Both the position numbers and the translations under genes were made by a program. Of a DNA stretch of 64,000 bases, positions 52,215 through 60,579 are shown one piece after another. The notes under the pieces are model-generated. The model saw nothing but the letters and a program-made list of their open reading frames with translations. It was not told the origin of the DNA and searched no databases. Within the stretch, counting starts at the first letter, position 1; every line of letters starts with the position of its first letter. Source of the stretch: Microbacterium sp. SL75 (GTDB taxonomy: Bacteria > Actinomycetota > Actinomycetes > Actinomycetales > Microbacteriaceae); contig NZ_CP113067.1 of assembly GCF_026625865.1 (NCBI RefSeq), positions 310,001 through 374,000 of the forward strand. Direction: 5' to 3'.

Positions 52215-52973
52215 TCACGGCGACGCCGGAAGCAGGCGCGCTCCCGCCGCGCGCAGCTCTCCCGCGAGCGCGGCCCCGGGATCGAGGTCGGCGATGATCC
52301 CGGTCACTCCGTCCAGCGGCAGGATGCCGAAGCGCGAGGCTGCGCCCAGCTTCTCCTCGCTCGCGAGAACGAACGTCTCGGCCGCGCGGGCGGCGAGCGC
52401 TCTCTTCATCGCCGCCTCCTCGGCATCTCCCGTCGACAGCCCGGCCTCGGGATGCACGCCCGTCACCCCCAGGAAGAAGAGGTCGGCGCTGATGTTCTGG
52501 GCCGCCTCCATCGCGGCTGCCCCGCAGGCCACGGCGGAGTGCTTGAAGATGCGCCCGCCCAGGACGATGACCTCCGCGTCGTGGTGCAGCAGCCCCGCGG
52601 CGATCGTCGGCGAGTGCGTGATGACGGTTCCCGAGAACGAGCGCGGTAGCACGTCGAGCATCGCGAGGGTCGTGGTGCCGCCGTCGAGCAGCACGGTGGC
52701 GCCCGGCTCGATCACGGCCACCGCCGCCGCCGCGACACGTGCTTTGCTCGACCGGGCGACCTCGGCACGCGCGGAGTGATCGGCGACGGCCGGCGATGCC
52801 GGGAGGGCGCCGCCGTAGACGCGGACGGCCAGGCCCGCGGCATCCAGTTCTCGCAGGTCCCGACGGATGCTGTCTTCGGACAGACCGAGTTCGACGGCCA
52901 CGTCCTTCACGACGAGTCGGCCATCGCGGCGGAGGCGGTCGAGGAGGGCGTCCTTGCGGGCGGCGGCGAGCAT
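52215..52973 (-). CDS. DeoR/GlpR-family transcriptional regulator
   Basis: A 252-aa sugar-type regulator. ATG 52973 is preferred because it opens directly into the winged-helix domain (ARKDALLDRLRRDGRLVVKD, LGLSEDSIRRDLRELDAAG). The C-terminal DeoR sensor domain binds phosphorylated sugars (VLLDGGTTTLAMLDVLP, EVIVLGGRIFKHS, FFLGVTGVHPEAGLSTGDAEEAAMKRAL). It lies between pta and a divergent Nudix gene 43 bp away. Two CACGTT direct repeats 17 bp apart (52974 and 52991) next to its start could be its operator. The regulon is unknown. Confidence 0.9.
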   Translation of the reverse strand: MLAAARKDALLDRLRRDGRLVVKDVAVELGLSEDSIRRDLRELDAAGLAVRVYGGALPASPAVADHSARAEVARSSKARVAAAAVAVIEPGATVLLDGGTTTLAMLDVLPRSFSGTVITHSPTIAAGLLHHDAEVIVLGGRIFKHSAVACGAAAMEAAQNISADLFFLGVTGVHPEAGLSTGDAEEAAMKRALAARAAETFVLASEEKLGAASRFGILPLDGVTGIIADLDPGAALAGELRAAGARLLPASP

Positions 52974-53016
52974 CACGTTCGCATTCTTGCACGTTTCTGC
53001 ACTATCGTTCCGACTC

Positions 53017-53685
53017 ATGACCCTCCCCCCACCCGGCTCCACCGTTCCCGACCACCGCGGCCGCACCGGCCTCGACCGGACCGGACTCGACCTCGACAGG
53101 AACCCCCGTGTGCAGGTCACCGGCGTCGAGCTCCTCGCCGCCGGATGGCACGTGCTGCGCGCGACCACGTTCCGGTACCGAGGCGACGACGGCGAGTGGA
53201 CCACCCTCACCCGCGAGACCTACGACCGCGGCAACGGCGCGACGATCCTGCTCTACGACCTCGAACGGCGGACCGTCCTGCTCACGCGACAGTTCCGCTA
53301 CCCGATCTACGTCAACGACCACCCCGACGGCATGCTCATCGAGACCGCGGCGGGCCTGCTCGACGACGACGACCCCGTCACCGCGATCCGCCGCGAGGCC
53401 GAGGAGGAGACCGGCGTGCGGGTAGCCGAGGTGGAGCACGTCTTCGACGCGTTCATGAGTCCGGGCTCGGTCACCGAACGGCTGCACTTCTTCGCCGCGG
53501 CCTACGACGGGGCCGAGCGCGAGGGCGACCGCGGGGGCCTCGCCGAGGAGGACGAGGAGATCGAGATCCTCGAGTACGACATCGATGTCGCCCTCTCGAT
53601 GATCCGGGACGGATCGATCCAGGATGCCAAGACCATCATGCTGCTGCAGTGGGCGGTGCTCGACGGGCCCTTCGCCTCCCGGTGA
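53017..53685 (+). CDS. Nudix hydrolase, NudK/ADP-sugar pyrophosphatase-like
   Basis: A 222-aa enzyme cleaving nucleoside-diphosphate-linked substrates, probably NDP-sugars. ATG 53017 has no ribosome site but a CACTATCGT -10-like block just upstream, so the mRNA may be leaderless; the frame extends left into the DeoR gene and is not used. The Nudix box is AAGLLDDDDPVTAIRREAEEETGV, written here in two parts: GLLDDDDPVTAI then RREAEEETGV. The first acidic position is Asp where most have Glu. TLTRETYDRGNGATILLYD and TRQFRYPIYVN are shared with GDP-mannose pyrophosphatase NudK. Confidence 0.88.
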   Translation: MTLPPPGSTVPDHRGRTGLDRTGLDLDRNPRVQVTGVELLAAGWHVLRATTFRYRGDDGEWTTLTRETYDRGNGATILLYDLERRTVLLTRQFRYPIYVNDHPDGMLIETAAGLLDDDDPVTAIRREAEEETGVRVAEVEHVFDAFMSPGSVTERLHFFAAAYDGAEREGDRGGLAEEDEEIEILEYDIDVALSMIRDGSIQDAKTIMLLQWAVLDGPFASR

Positions 53686-53756
53686 CGGGCCCGAGTCCGA
53701 CAAGCGCGCAGCTCAGCCGGCATCCCGTCGCGCAGCCGAGGCTTCCGGGCAAAGAA

Positions 53757-53848
53757 AAGACCCTCCGCGCACCCGGTAGAGCCTGGTTACCCTTGCTACG
53801 TTTCCGTCCTGGGGGAGTTGGCCGGGATACCGCCACGCGGAGAGCCGA
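53757..53848 (-). ncRNA. ffs: Signal recognition particle RNA (small bacterial type)
   Basis: Read leftward, the outer stem CTCCGCG (53842-53836) pairs with CGCGGAG (53769-53763). The tip is the SRP domain IV: CAGG-ACG-GAAA-CGT-AGCA, with the conserved CAGG and AGCA sides of the symmetric internal loop and a GAAA tetraloop. It sits in CAACTCCCCCAGGACGGAAA and CGTAGCAAGGGTAACC. The 3' end runs into GGGTCTTTTCTTTG, an intrinsic-terminator-like T tract. The RNA guides Ffh to signal sequences at the ribosome. Exact ends are estimated. Confidence 0.85.
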
Positions 53849-53869
53849 GTACAGCCTACCCGATGCGCG

Positions 53870-54568
53870 TCACACCATCAGCGGGGCGAGGGCGTCGGCC
53901 ACTGGCCGCAGGGCCGACAGCACGTCGACGGGGTCGTCGACACGGTGTCGCGGCCCCGAGAACGCCACGGCGCCCGCCGCCAGGCCGCTCGCATCGACGA
54001 TCGGCACAGCGAGACACCCGGACGCGGCCACGAGTTCTCCGCTCTGGCGTGTCGCCCCCCATCGTGCGAGGTCGTCGCGCGCGCGGTCGAGTTCGGGCGT
54101 GCCCTCGTCGCCCTGCGACACCAGCATGAGTCGGCCGAGCGCATACCGGGCGGGTTCGCGCGCAAGACGCGCCTCGTCCGACAGGGGGAAGTCGGGATCG
54201 GCATCGACCACCGCGACCCGCCCGTCGACGAACAGCGCGACGTGCACTCCCCCGCGTACGGTCAGGCGCGCCTCGGCGAGCACCGCCCGCGCGGCCGACG
54301 ACAGACGCGCCGGCGGAGCGACGACGGCCGCCAGCTGCGCGACCTTCGCGCCCAGCGCGAACCCCGCGAGATCCGGCGTGCGAACGAGGTACTCGTCTTC
54401 GACGAGGAGGTTCACGAGACGGTAGGTCGTGGCGCGCGGGAGACCGAGCTCGGCGGAGATCCGCTGGGCGCTCACCCCGGCGCCGAGCTGGGCGACGGCC
54501 TCGAGGACGGCGAGCGCGGAGTGCACGGCACCGGGCTGGCGTGCGGCAAGCGCCGGTTGCTCACGCAT
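53870..54568 (-). CDS. IclR-family transcriptional regulator
   Basis: A 232-aa regulator starting at ATG 54568. The N-terminal winged helix (SALAVLEAVAQLGAGVSAQRI, LGLPRATTYRLVNLLVEDEYL) and C-terminal GAF-like effector domain (GVHVALFVDGRVAVVDADPD, ELVAASGCLAVPIVDASGLAAGAVAF, ending VDVLSALRPVADALAP) are both complete. It overlaps the stop of the upstream APC permease gene by eight bases, so it is cotranscribed with it and probably controls amine or amino-acid uptake and the neighbouring amine oxidase. Effector unknown. Confidence 0.9.
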   Translation of the reverse strand: MREQPALAARQPGAVHSALAVLEAVAQLGAGVSAQRISAELGLPRATTYRLVNLLVEDEYLVRTPDLAGFALGAKVAQLAAVVAPPARLSSAARAVLAEARLTVRGGVHVALFVDGRVAVVDADPDFPLSDEARLAREPARYALGRLMLVSQGDEGTPELDRARDDLARWGATRQSGELVAASGCLAVPIVDASGLAAGAVAFSGPRHRVDDPVDVLSALRPVADALAPLMV

Positions 54569-56060
54569 CGCCGGGATGCCGCGGCGACACCACTCCCCCG
54601 AGCACCTGCGCCGCGACCGGCTCGTCGTAGACACCGAGCGCCCCCGGGCCGTGCCGGCGACGGAGGACGGAGATGACGGCGGCGGACACGGCGGCCAGCA
54701 CCGCGACGATCGCGACGACCGGCCCGCCCTCGGCCGCGTCGTCGATGAAGAACGACACGAGGGCCGCGGCGAGGGCGAGCGCCGAGACCCCCGCGACCAC
54801 CGTGACGCCGACCGTGGATTCACCGATGCGGCGGAGGAACACGGGGGCGGCGACGCAGACGAGGATGTAGGCCACGATGTACCCCGCGGCCCCCACCCCG
54901 ATCGTGATGTGCATCGCGTCGCGGGTGTCGATCCCCGCGGCGACCACGAGCACCGGCGCAGCCGTGATGACCGGGAGCGCGCACCCGACGGCCGCCGCCG
55001 GGGTACCGAAGCGCCGATGCGCGCGTCCGACGGCGTCCGGGAGCACCCCGTCGCGGCTCAGCGCGAACAGCACCCGCACGAGCGCGGTGGTCGTGCCGAT
55101 CGCGCAGGCGAGGAACGACGCCGCGATGCCCAGATCGGCGACCACCCCCCATCCGCCCAGACCGTACGCCTCGGTGAGCTCGTTGACCGGCGAGACGCTG
55201 GTCGCCAGATCGGCTCCGAGGGCGTCGAACCCGGCCACCTGGGTCAGCGCCGCGAGGACGTAGAGAAGGCCGGACAGAACGACGGTGCCGGTGATCGCGC
55301 GCGGGACGTTGCGCAACGGAGACACCGATTCGACGCCGAGCGTCGCTGCGGACTCGAACCCGACGAACGCCGTCAGGGCGATCACCGCCCCCGCCGCGAA
55401 AGCCGTCAGATCGAGGTGTGCCGTCCCCACCCCCGCGACCGCGGCGAGGTCGATCGGACCGATGCGCACGAGAAGCGCGATGAGGAGCACGACGATCAGG
55501 GCGACCGACAGGGTCTCGACGACGAGAGCGGCACGGGCGGAGATCCGGATGCCGCGGACGAGCACGAACGCGACGAGAAGGCCCTGACCCACGAGGAAGA
55601 GTGCGGTGACGATCGTTCGGTCGATCGACGGCCAGACCCCCGACACCAGGTAGGTGGCGTAGTACGCGCCGCCGAGCATGGCGAACATCGCCACCGCGCC
55701 ATACCCCGTGAGGATCGCCGCCCCCGCGGCGAGGCCGGCCCGTGTGCCGAGACCGCGAGCGGTGTAGGTGTACAGGGCGCCCGTGGCGGCGAAGCGACGG
55801 GCGAACTGCGAGATCGTCCGGGCAACCCCCAGGCTCAGGATCGCCGCGGCCACGATCGCGGTGACCGTCGCCCCGGGAGCGACACCCGCCACCAGCAGGA
55901 CGACCGTCGTCGCCGCCGCGGCCGGGGCGACCGCCGCGATCGACTGAGCGGCGAGGTCGACGATGCCGATCCGGCGCCTGTCGAGCCCGTGCAGGGGCGA
56001 CCGGTCGCCGAAGCCGGCGACAGGGTCGGGGCGCGCGATGGCGCGAGCGAGTGCGTTCAC
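54561..56060 (-). CDS. APC-superfamily amino acid/amine permease (1)
   Basis: A 499-aa transporter of about 12 helices. GTG 56060 follows a GGAGA site; the frame runs on to 56222 without signal features. The first membrane segment carries the APC substrate-binding motif (GIVDLAAQSIAAVAPAAAAT). ISQFARRFAATGALYTYTARGLG, FVGFESAATLGVESVSPLRNVPRAITG and RVLFALSRDGVLPDAVGRAHRRF are classic APC blocks. It is coupled to an IclR regulator and divergent from a second APC permease and an amine oxidase, suggesting amine uptake; the substrate is inferred from context. Confidence 0.9.
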   Translation of the reverse strand: MNALARAIARPDPVAGFGDRSPLHGLDRRRIGIVDLAAQSIAAVAPAAAATTVVLLVAGVAPGATVTAIVAAAILSLGVARTISQFARRFAATGALYTYTARGLGTRAGLAAGAAILTGYGAVAMFAMLGGAYYATYLVSGVWPSIDRTIVTALFLVGQGLLVAFVLVRGIRISARAALVVETLSVALIVVLLIALLVRIGPIDLAAVAGVGTAHLDLTAFAAGAVIALTAFVGFESAATLGVESVSPLRNVPRAITGTVVLSGLLYVLAALTQVAGFDALGADLATSVSPVNELTEAYGLGGWGVVADLGIAASFLACAIGTTTALVRVLFALSRDGVLPDAVGRAHRRFGTPAAAVGCALPVITAAPVLVVAAGIDTRDAMHITIGVGAAGYIVAYILVCVAAPVFLRRIGESTVGVTVVAGVSALALAAALVSFFIDDAAEGGPVVAIVAVLAAVSAAVISVLRRRHGPGALGVYDEPVAAQVLGGVVSPRHPGDA

Positions 56061-56276
56061 GTGGTCTCCGTCGGGTTCTGCCGACCGTACGCGGCGGGCG
56101 TTGCACCCGGGCGACCCGCGTGTTTCGTGCTCGTGACCTCGACTGAGACACACCCCCGGCGGGCGTCTCACTCGGTGTGGGCACACCTTCACGACGACTA
56201 CACGGTCCGGCAACGACGCCACGGGAACCTCGACTCACGAACCGCGCACCCTCACCCGAACTCCGGAGGACTGGAA

Positions 56277-57752
56277 ATGACCCAACTCGAATCGAAGGGA
56301 GTGGCGGCGTCGGCGAAGCGGACGTTGCAGGGCTCCCTCGGTGTCACGGCGATCATCTTCATGGTGGTCGCCGCCGCATCGCCGCTCACCGTCGTGGGCG
56401 GCGCCGGCCCGCTCGGCATCCTGATCGGCAACGGTGTCGGCTACCCGGCTCTGTACGCCGTCAGCGCCGTCATCCTGCTTCTGTTCGCGGTGGGCCTCGC
56501 GGCCATGACCCGGCACGTCCCCCGCCCCGGCGCCTTCTTCACCTACATCGGATACGGCCTGGGACGCCCCTCCGGGCTCGCCGCGGCGTGGACCGCGATC
56601 CTGACCTACACGACCATCCAGGTCGCGGTGTACGGCTACGTCGGGTACCTGCTCGAGATCACCATCGTGTCGGTGGGCGGGCCGGATCTTCCGTGGTGGT
56701 TGTACGCGCTGGCCACCGTCGCGCTGGTCGGGATCCTCGGCTACCGGCACATCGACCTGTCCAGCAAGGTGCTGGGCGTCCTTCTCATCGCGGAGGTGGC
56801 GATCGTCCTCGTCCTGGTCGGCGCGGTGGTCGCCACCGGAGGCCCGGAGGGACTGAGCCTCGCGCCCTTCGAGCCCGCCAACATCGCCAGCGGCTCGCCC
56901 GGAGTGGGGCTGATGTTCGCGATCGCCGCCTTCATCGGCTTCGAGGCCACCGCCATCTTCCGCGACGAGGCGCGCGACCCCGACCGCACGATCCCGCGGG
57001 CGACCTACGGCGCCGTCATCGGCATCGGGGTCTTCTACACCGTGTCGACCTGGGGATTGGTGATGGCCTGGGGACCGAACGGCGTGCTCGCCGCCGCCGC
57101 GGAGAACCCCGCGACGCTGATGCTCCGCACCGTCGCGTTGTACCTCGGCACGGTCGGCGAGGTCATCGTCAACGTCCTGCTGCTGACCTCGATGTTCGCG
57201 TGCGTCCTGTCGTTCCACAACGTCCTGACGCGCTACCAGCACGCGATGTCGAGCGCCGGGGTCCTCCCGGAGGCGGTGTCCGGAGTGCACGCACGACACC
57301 TCTCGCCGCACGTGTCGTCGATCGTGCAGACCGTCACGGCGGGTGTCCTGCTCGCCGCGTTCGCCCTGCTCGGACTCGACCCCCTCCTGCAGGTGTTCAC
57401 CTGGCTCTCCGGCGTCGCGACCGTGGCCATCGTCATCCTGATGGCCGTGACCTCGGTCGCGGTGATCGTGTACTTCTCGCGCAACCGCCAGGACCGTCGT
57501 CCGTGGAACACGATGATCGCGCCGGCGCTCGGCTTCGTGGGGCTTGCGATCTCAGCCGTGGTGATCGTCGCCTACTTCCCCGTGATGGTCGGGGACGTCG
57601 ACGCCCAGGGCGCACCCAGCTTCGGCGCCGTCACTTGGGCCCTGCTCGCGCTCGTGGTGGTCGTTCCCGTCTTCGGGTACGCCCAAGCCGCCTGGATCCG
57701 ACGCCGCCGCCCCGCCGCCTACGCCAAGCTCACCGACGCCATCGCGGGATGA
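56277..57752 (+). CDS. APC-superfamily amino acid/amine permease (2)
   Basis: A 491-aa, 12-helix permease, distinct from its divergent neighbour. ATG 56277 has GGAGGA ten bases upstream; the same frame stays open far to the left without coding support. Key blocks: LGVTAIIFMVVAAASPLTVV (helix 1), RPGAFFTYIGYGLGRPSGLAAAW, FIGFEATAIFRDEARDPDRTIPRATYG and SFHNVLTRYQHAMSSAGVLPEAV. It is followed after 72 bp by the copper amine oxidase gene on the same strand, so it probably imports the amine that the oxidase uses. Confidence 0.92.
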   Translation: MTQLESKGVAASAKRTLQGSLGVTAIIFMVVAAASPLTVVGGAGPLGILIGNGVGYPALYAVSAVILLLFAVGLAAMTRHVPRPGAFFTYIGYGLGRPSGLAAAWTAILTYTTIQVAVYGYVGYLLEITIVSVGGPDLPWWLYALATVALVGILGYRHIDLSSKVLGVLLIAEVAIVLVLVGAVVATGGPEGLSLAPFEPANIASGSPGVGLMFAIAAFIGFEATAIFRDEARDPDRTIPRATYGAVIGIGVFYTVSTWGLVMAWGPNGVLAAAAENPATLMLRTVALYLGTVGEVIVNVLLLTSMFACVLSFHNVLTRYQHAMSSAGVLPEAVSGVHARHLSPHVSSIVQTVTAGVLLAAFALLGLDPLLQVFTWLSGVATVAIVILMAVTSVAVIVYFSRNRQDRRPWNTMIAPALGFVGLAISAVVIVAYFPVMVGDVDAQGAPSFGAVTWALLALVVVVPVFGYAQAAWIRRRRPAAYAKLTDAIAG

Positions 57753-57754
57753 GC

Positions 57755-57783
57755 GGATGCCGCGGCCCGGTGTCGCGGCATCC
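57755..57783 (+). terminator. Hairpin between permease and amine oxidase
   Basis: GGATGCCGCG (57755-57764) pairs with CGCGGCATCC (57774-57783), three bases after the permease stop. It may attenuate read-through into the oxidase gene. Contains the GGATGCC heptamer. Confidence 0.7.
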
Positions 57784-57824
57784 CTCCCGCCCCTTTCCCT
57801 CCCGCTCCACCCGAAAGAGACATC

Positions 57825-59831
57825 ATGACCCTCACCGACCCGACGTCCACCGCCTTCACCGCGCCCGCGACGCCCGCCCACCCGCTGGCCTCCCTGTCGC
57901 CCGAGGAGATCACCGCCGTGCACGCGATCGCCTCCAGCCTCGACGGGCTCGACGAAGCCACCCGTTTCGCCTACGTCGGCCTCGAAGAAGCCCCGAAGGG
58001 CGAGGTGCTGGCATGGGAGCGGGGCGAGGGCCCCTTCCCCGAGCGCCGGGCACGCGTCCAGCTGCTCAACCTGCGCACGGCGCACTCGCTCGACCTCGTC
58101 GTGTCGTTGTCCACCGGTCAGGTGCTCCGTCAGACCGAGCTGGACGGCTCGGACGGACAGCTCCCGATCCTCGACGCTGAGTTCGAGGAGGTCGGGGTCA
58201 TCGCGGGCGAGAGCGCCGAGTGGGTCGCGGCCCTCGCCGCGCGCGGGCTCACGACCGCCGACGTCGTCCTCGTGCCCCTCTCGGCCGGCCACTACGGCTA
58301 CGAGAACGAGGTGGGTCGGCGCGTGCTGCGCGCCTTCGCGTTCCGTCAGGACCACCCCGGCGACCACCCGTGGGCGCACCCCGTCGACGGCCTCACCGCC
58401 TACATCGACGTCGCCGACCGCCGGGTCACCGAGATCATCGACACCCCCGGGTTCACCGTGCCCGAGACGCACGGCAACTACGACGACCCCGAGCTGCAGG
58501 GCCCGCCGCTCGAGGGGCTGAAGCCCATCGTCATCACCCAGCCCGAAGGGTCGAGCTTCACCGTCGACGGCGAGCACGTCTCGTGGGGCGAGTGGGACCT
58601 GCGCATCGGCTTCGACACCCGCGAGGGCTTGATCCTGCGCCAGCTGTCGTTCGCGGGACGACCCGTGATGTACCGCGGCTCGATCAGCGAGATGATCGTG
58701 CCCTACGCCGACCCCGCCCCGAACCGCTTCTGGCAGAACTACTTCGACACCGGTGAGTACCTCTTCGGCCGCTACACCAACGAGCTCGCACTCGGCTGCG
58801 ACTGCGTCGGCGACATCACCTACGTCGACGCCGTGCTCTCGGACGAGAACGGGATGCCGCGGACCGTCCGCAACGCCGTGTGCATGCACGAGGAGGACTT
58901 CGGCACCCTCTGGAAGCACACCGACATCTTCACCGGCGCCAGCGAGGTGCGCCGTTCCCGACGTCTCGTGATCTCGTTCTTCACCACCGTCGGCAACTAC
59001 GACTACGGCTTCTACTGGTACCTCTACCTCGACGGCACCATCGAATGCGAGGCCAAGCTCACCGGCATCCTGTTCACCTCGGCCTACCCGGGCGACGGCT
59101 ACCCGTACGCCTCGGAGGTGGCACCGGGTCTAGGAGCCCCGTACCACCAGCACCTCTTCTCGGCGCGCCTGGACATGACGGTCGACGGCGTCGCGAACGT
59201 CGTGAACGAGATCGACGCCGTGCGCGTTCCGATCTCGGCCGAGAACCCGGCCGGTAACGCCTTCACCAAGAGTGTCACTCCCCTCACGAGCGAGAAGGTC
59301 TCGGGCCGTCTCGCCGACGGCTCCGTGAACCGTGTCTGGCAGATCGCCTCGACCGAGAAGACCACCGAACGCGGTCAGGCGACCTCGTACGTGCTCTTCC
59401 CGACCGAGACGCCGATGCTGCTCGCCGACGACACGTCGTCGATCGCCGCCCGTGCGGCGTTCGCCACGAAGAGCCTGTACGTCACGAAGTACGACCCCGA
59501 CGAGCGCTACGCCGCGGGCGACTTCGTCAACCAGCACCCCGGCGGTGCCGGCATCCCGGCATTCATCGCCGGCGACGAGCCGCTCGTGGGCGAAGACGTG
59601 GTGCTGTGGCACACCTTCGGGCTCACGCACTTCCCCCGCAACGAGGACTGGCCCGTCATGCCGATGGACTACGCCAAGTTCACGCTCAAGCCGTACAACT
59701 TCTTCGAGCGGAACCCCGTGCTGAACGTGCCCGCACCGGCCTCGACGCACTGCTCGCCCGCCGCGCACGCATCCGAGCACGAGCACGGCCACGACGCGGG
59801 CGACGCCCCGGCCGCCGAATGCCACTGCTGA
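57825..59831 (+). CDS. Copper-containing primary-amine oxidase with His/Cys-rich tail
   Basis: A 668-aa quinoenzyme that oxidises primary amines to aldehydes, ammonia and hydrogen peroxide. The TPQ cofactor tyrosine is Tyr392 in TVGNYDYGFYW. Copper ligands are His441 and His443 (PYHQHLFSARLDM) plus a C-terminal His in GLTHFPRNEDWPVMP. The catalytic Asp lies in the YFDTGEY region. Residues after ~640 form an unusual tail rich in His and Cys (STHCSPAAHASEHEHGHDAG, then AAECHC), absent from typical family members and likely metal-binding. No signal peptide. The membrane protein gene follows after four bases. Confidence 0.95.
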   Translation: MTLTDPTSTAFTAPATPAHPLASLSPEEITAVHAIASSLDGLDEATRFAYVGLEEAPKGEVLAWERGEGPFPERRARVQLLNLRTAHSLDLVVSLSTGQVLRQTELDGSDGQLPILDAEFEEVGVIAGESAEWVAALAARGLTTADVVLVPLSAGHYGYENEVGRRVLRAFAFRQDHPGDHPWAHPVDGLTAYIDVADRRVTEIIDTPGFTVPETHGNYDDPELQGPPLEGLKPIVITQPEGSSFTVDGEHVSWGEWDLRIGFDTREGLILRQLSFAGRPVMYRGSISEMIVPYADPAPNRFWQNYFDTGEYLFGRYTNELALGCDCVGDITYVDAVLSDENGMPRTVRNAVCMHEEDFGTLWKHTDIFTGASEVRRSRRLVISFFTTVGNYDYGFYWYLYLDGTIECEAKLTGILFTSAYPGDGYPYASEVAPGLGAPYHQHLFSARLDMTVDGVANVVNEIDAVRVPISAENPAGNAFTKSVTPLTSEKVSGRLADGSVNRVWQIASTEKTTERGQATSYVLFPTETPMLLADDTSSIAARAAFATKSLYVTKYDPDERYAAGDFVNQHPGGAGIPAFIAGDEPLVGEDVVLWHTFGLTHFPRNEDWPVMPMDYAKFTLKPYNFFERNPVLNVPAPASTHCSPAAHASEHEHGHDAGDAPAAECHC

Positions 59832-59835
59832 GGCG

Positions 59836-60330
59836 ATGAGCGAGATCCTCCACGTGGCGGCGGTCGCCCCCGCCGCGGTCGGTGCCTGCTGTCTGGCAGC
59901 CGATCGCGCGCGGGTGCGACCGCCCGAGGTCCTGGCATCCGCCCTCATGCTCCTGGCAATGCTGGATGCCGCGGTGTTCGGGGTGGTCGCTCCGGTCTGG
60001 TGGACGGGGCTCCTGCTCGCCGGCGCGATCGCACTCACCGTGTGGCGCCGGCCGCGTCAACGCCGGACGCCGCACGTCCCCGCGCTGATGACCGTCCATA
60101 CGACGCTCGGAATGGTCGTGATGGGCGGGCTGCAGCTCGGCATGGGCGGGCACGCCGCCCCCGCCGGCCATGCCCATGGGCTCGCCCTGGCGCCCGTGCT
60201 GCTCGGCACAGCAGCGGTCTACGCGGTGCTGTCTCTCAAGATGATGCGTCGGATGCGGGCTCGGCTCGACCGCGCCCAGATCGGTGCGATGGCGGCATCC
60301 GTCGCTCTTATGGCGGTGGCGTCGGTGTGA
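59836..60330 (+). CDS. Small His-rich multi-helix membrane protein
   Basis: A 164-aa protein with four to five hydrophobic helices (HVAAVAPAAVGACCLAAD, ASALMLLAMLDAAVFGVVAP, WWTGLLLAGAIALTVW, TLGMVVMGGLQLGMGG, LALAPVLLGTAAVYAVLSL). Between the last helices is a loop MGGHAAPAGHAHG with three His after a Met-rich helix, suggestive of metal contact. It begins four bases after the amine oxidase stop, so it is in the same operon. No characterised family is recognised; a copper-supply role for the oxidase is a testable inference. Confidence 0.72.
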   Translation: MSEILHVAAVAPAAVGACCLAADRARVRPPEVLASALMLLAMLDAAVFGVVAPVWWTGLLLAGAIALTVWRRPRQRRTPHVPALMTVHTTLGMVVMGGLQLGMGGHAAPAGHAHGLALAPVLLGTAAVYAVLSLKMMRRMRARLDRAQIGAMAASVALMAVASV

Positions 60331-60509
60331 CCCCGCGCGCGGCTCGCGAGGTCACGTGTGCCGAAGAGACGCGCGTTCCGCGGCCCGGGCCGCGCGCCCC
60401 GTCAGCGCGGCCGCACCACCACCGGGTGCCCGGCAAACCGCGGGCATCGAGCCGTGGCGGGTGGCGTCGCTGCTGCTCGCCGAGATCGGCCTCGACGCCG
60501 ACTGAGCGC

Positions 60510-60545
60510 GCCCTCCCACCCGACGGCACCGCGGGGCGGGAGGGC
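60510..60545. terminator. Bidirectional hairpin between convergent genes
   Basis: GCCCTCCC (60510-60517) pairs with GGGAGGGC (60538-60545) between the rightward membrane-protein gene and the leftward mannosidase gene. Confidence 0.55.
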
Positions 60546-60579
60546 CTCGCCGCTCGCCCGCCCCGCGGATCCTGCGCGG

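Noticed and set aside
54429..56276. Long open extension upstream of the second APC permease
   Set aside because: It is antisense to the IclR and first APC genes, rich in Arg/His/Asp, with no coding signature; the permease start at 56277 has a good ribosome site.
60350..60505. Short rightward frame ending RVASLLLAEIGLDAD
   Set aside because: No clear start or ribosome site and a low-complexity beginning; it may be a fragment, but there is too little to call a gene.
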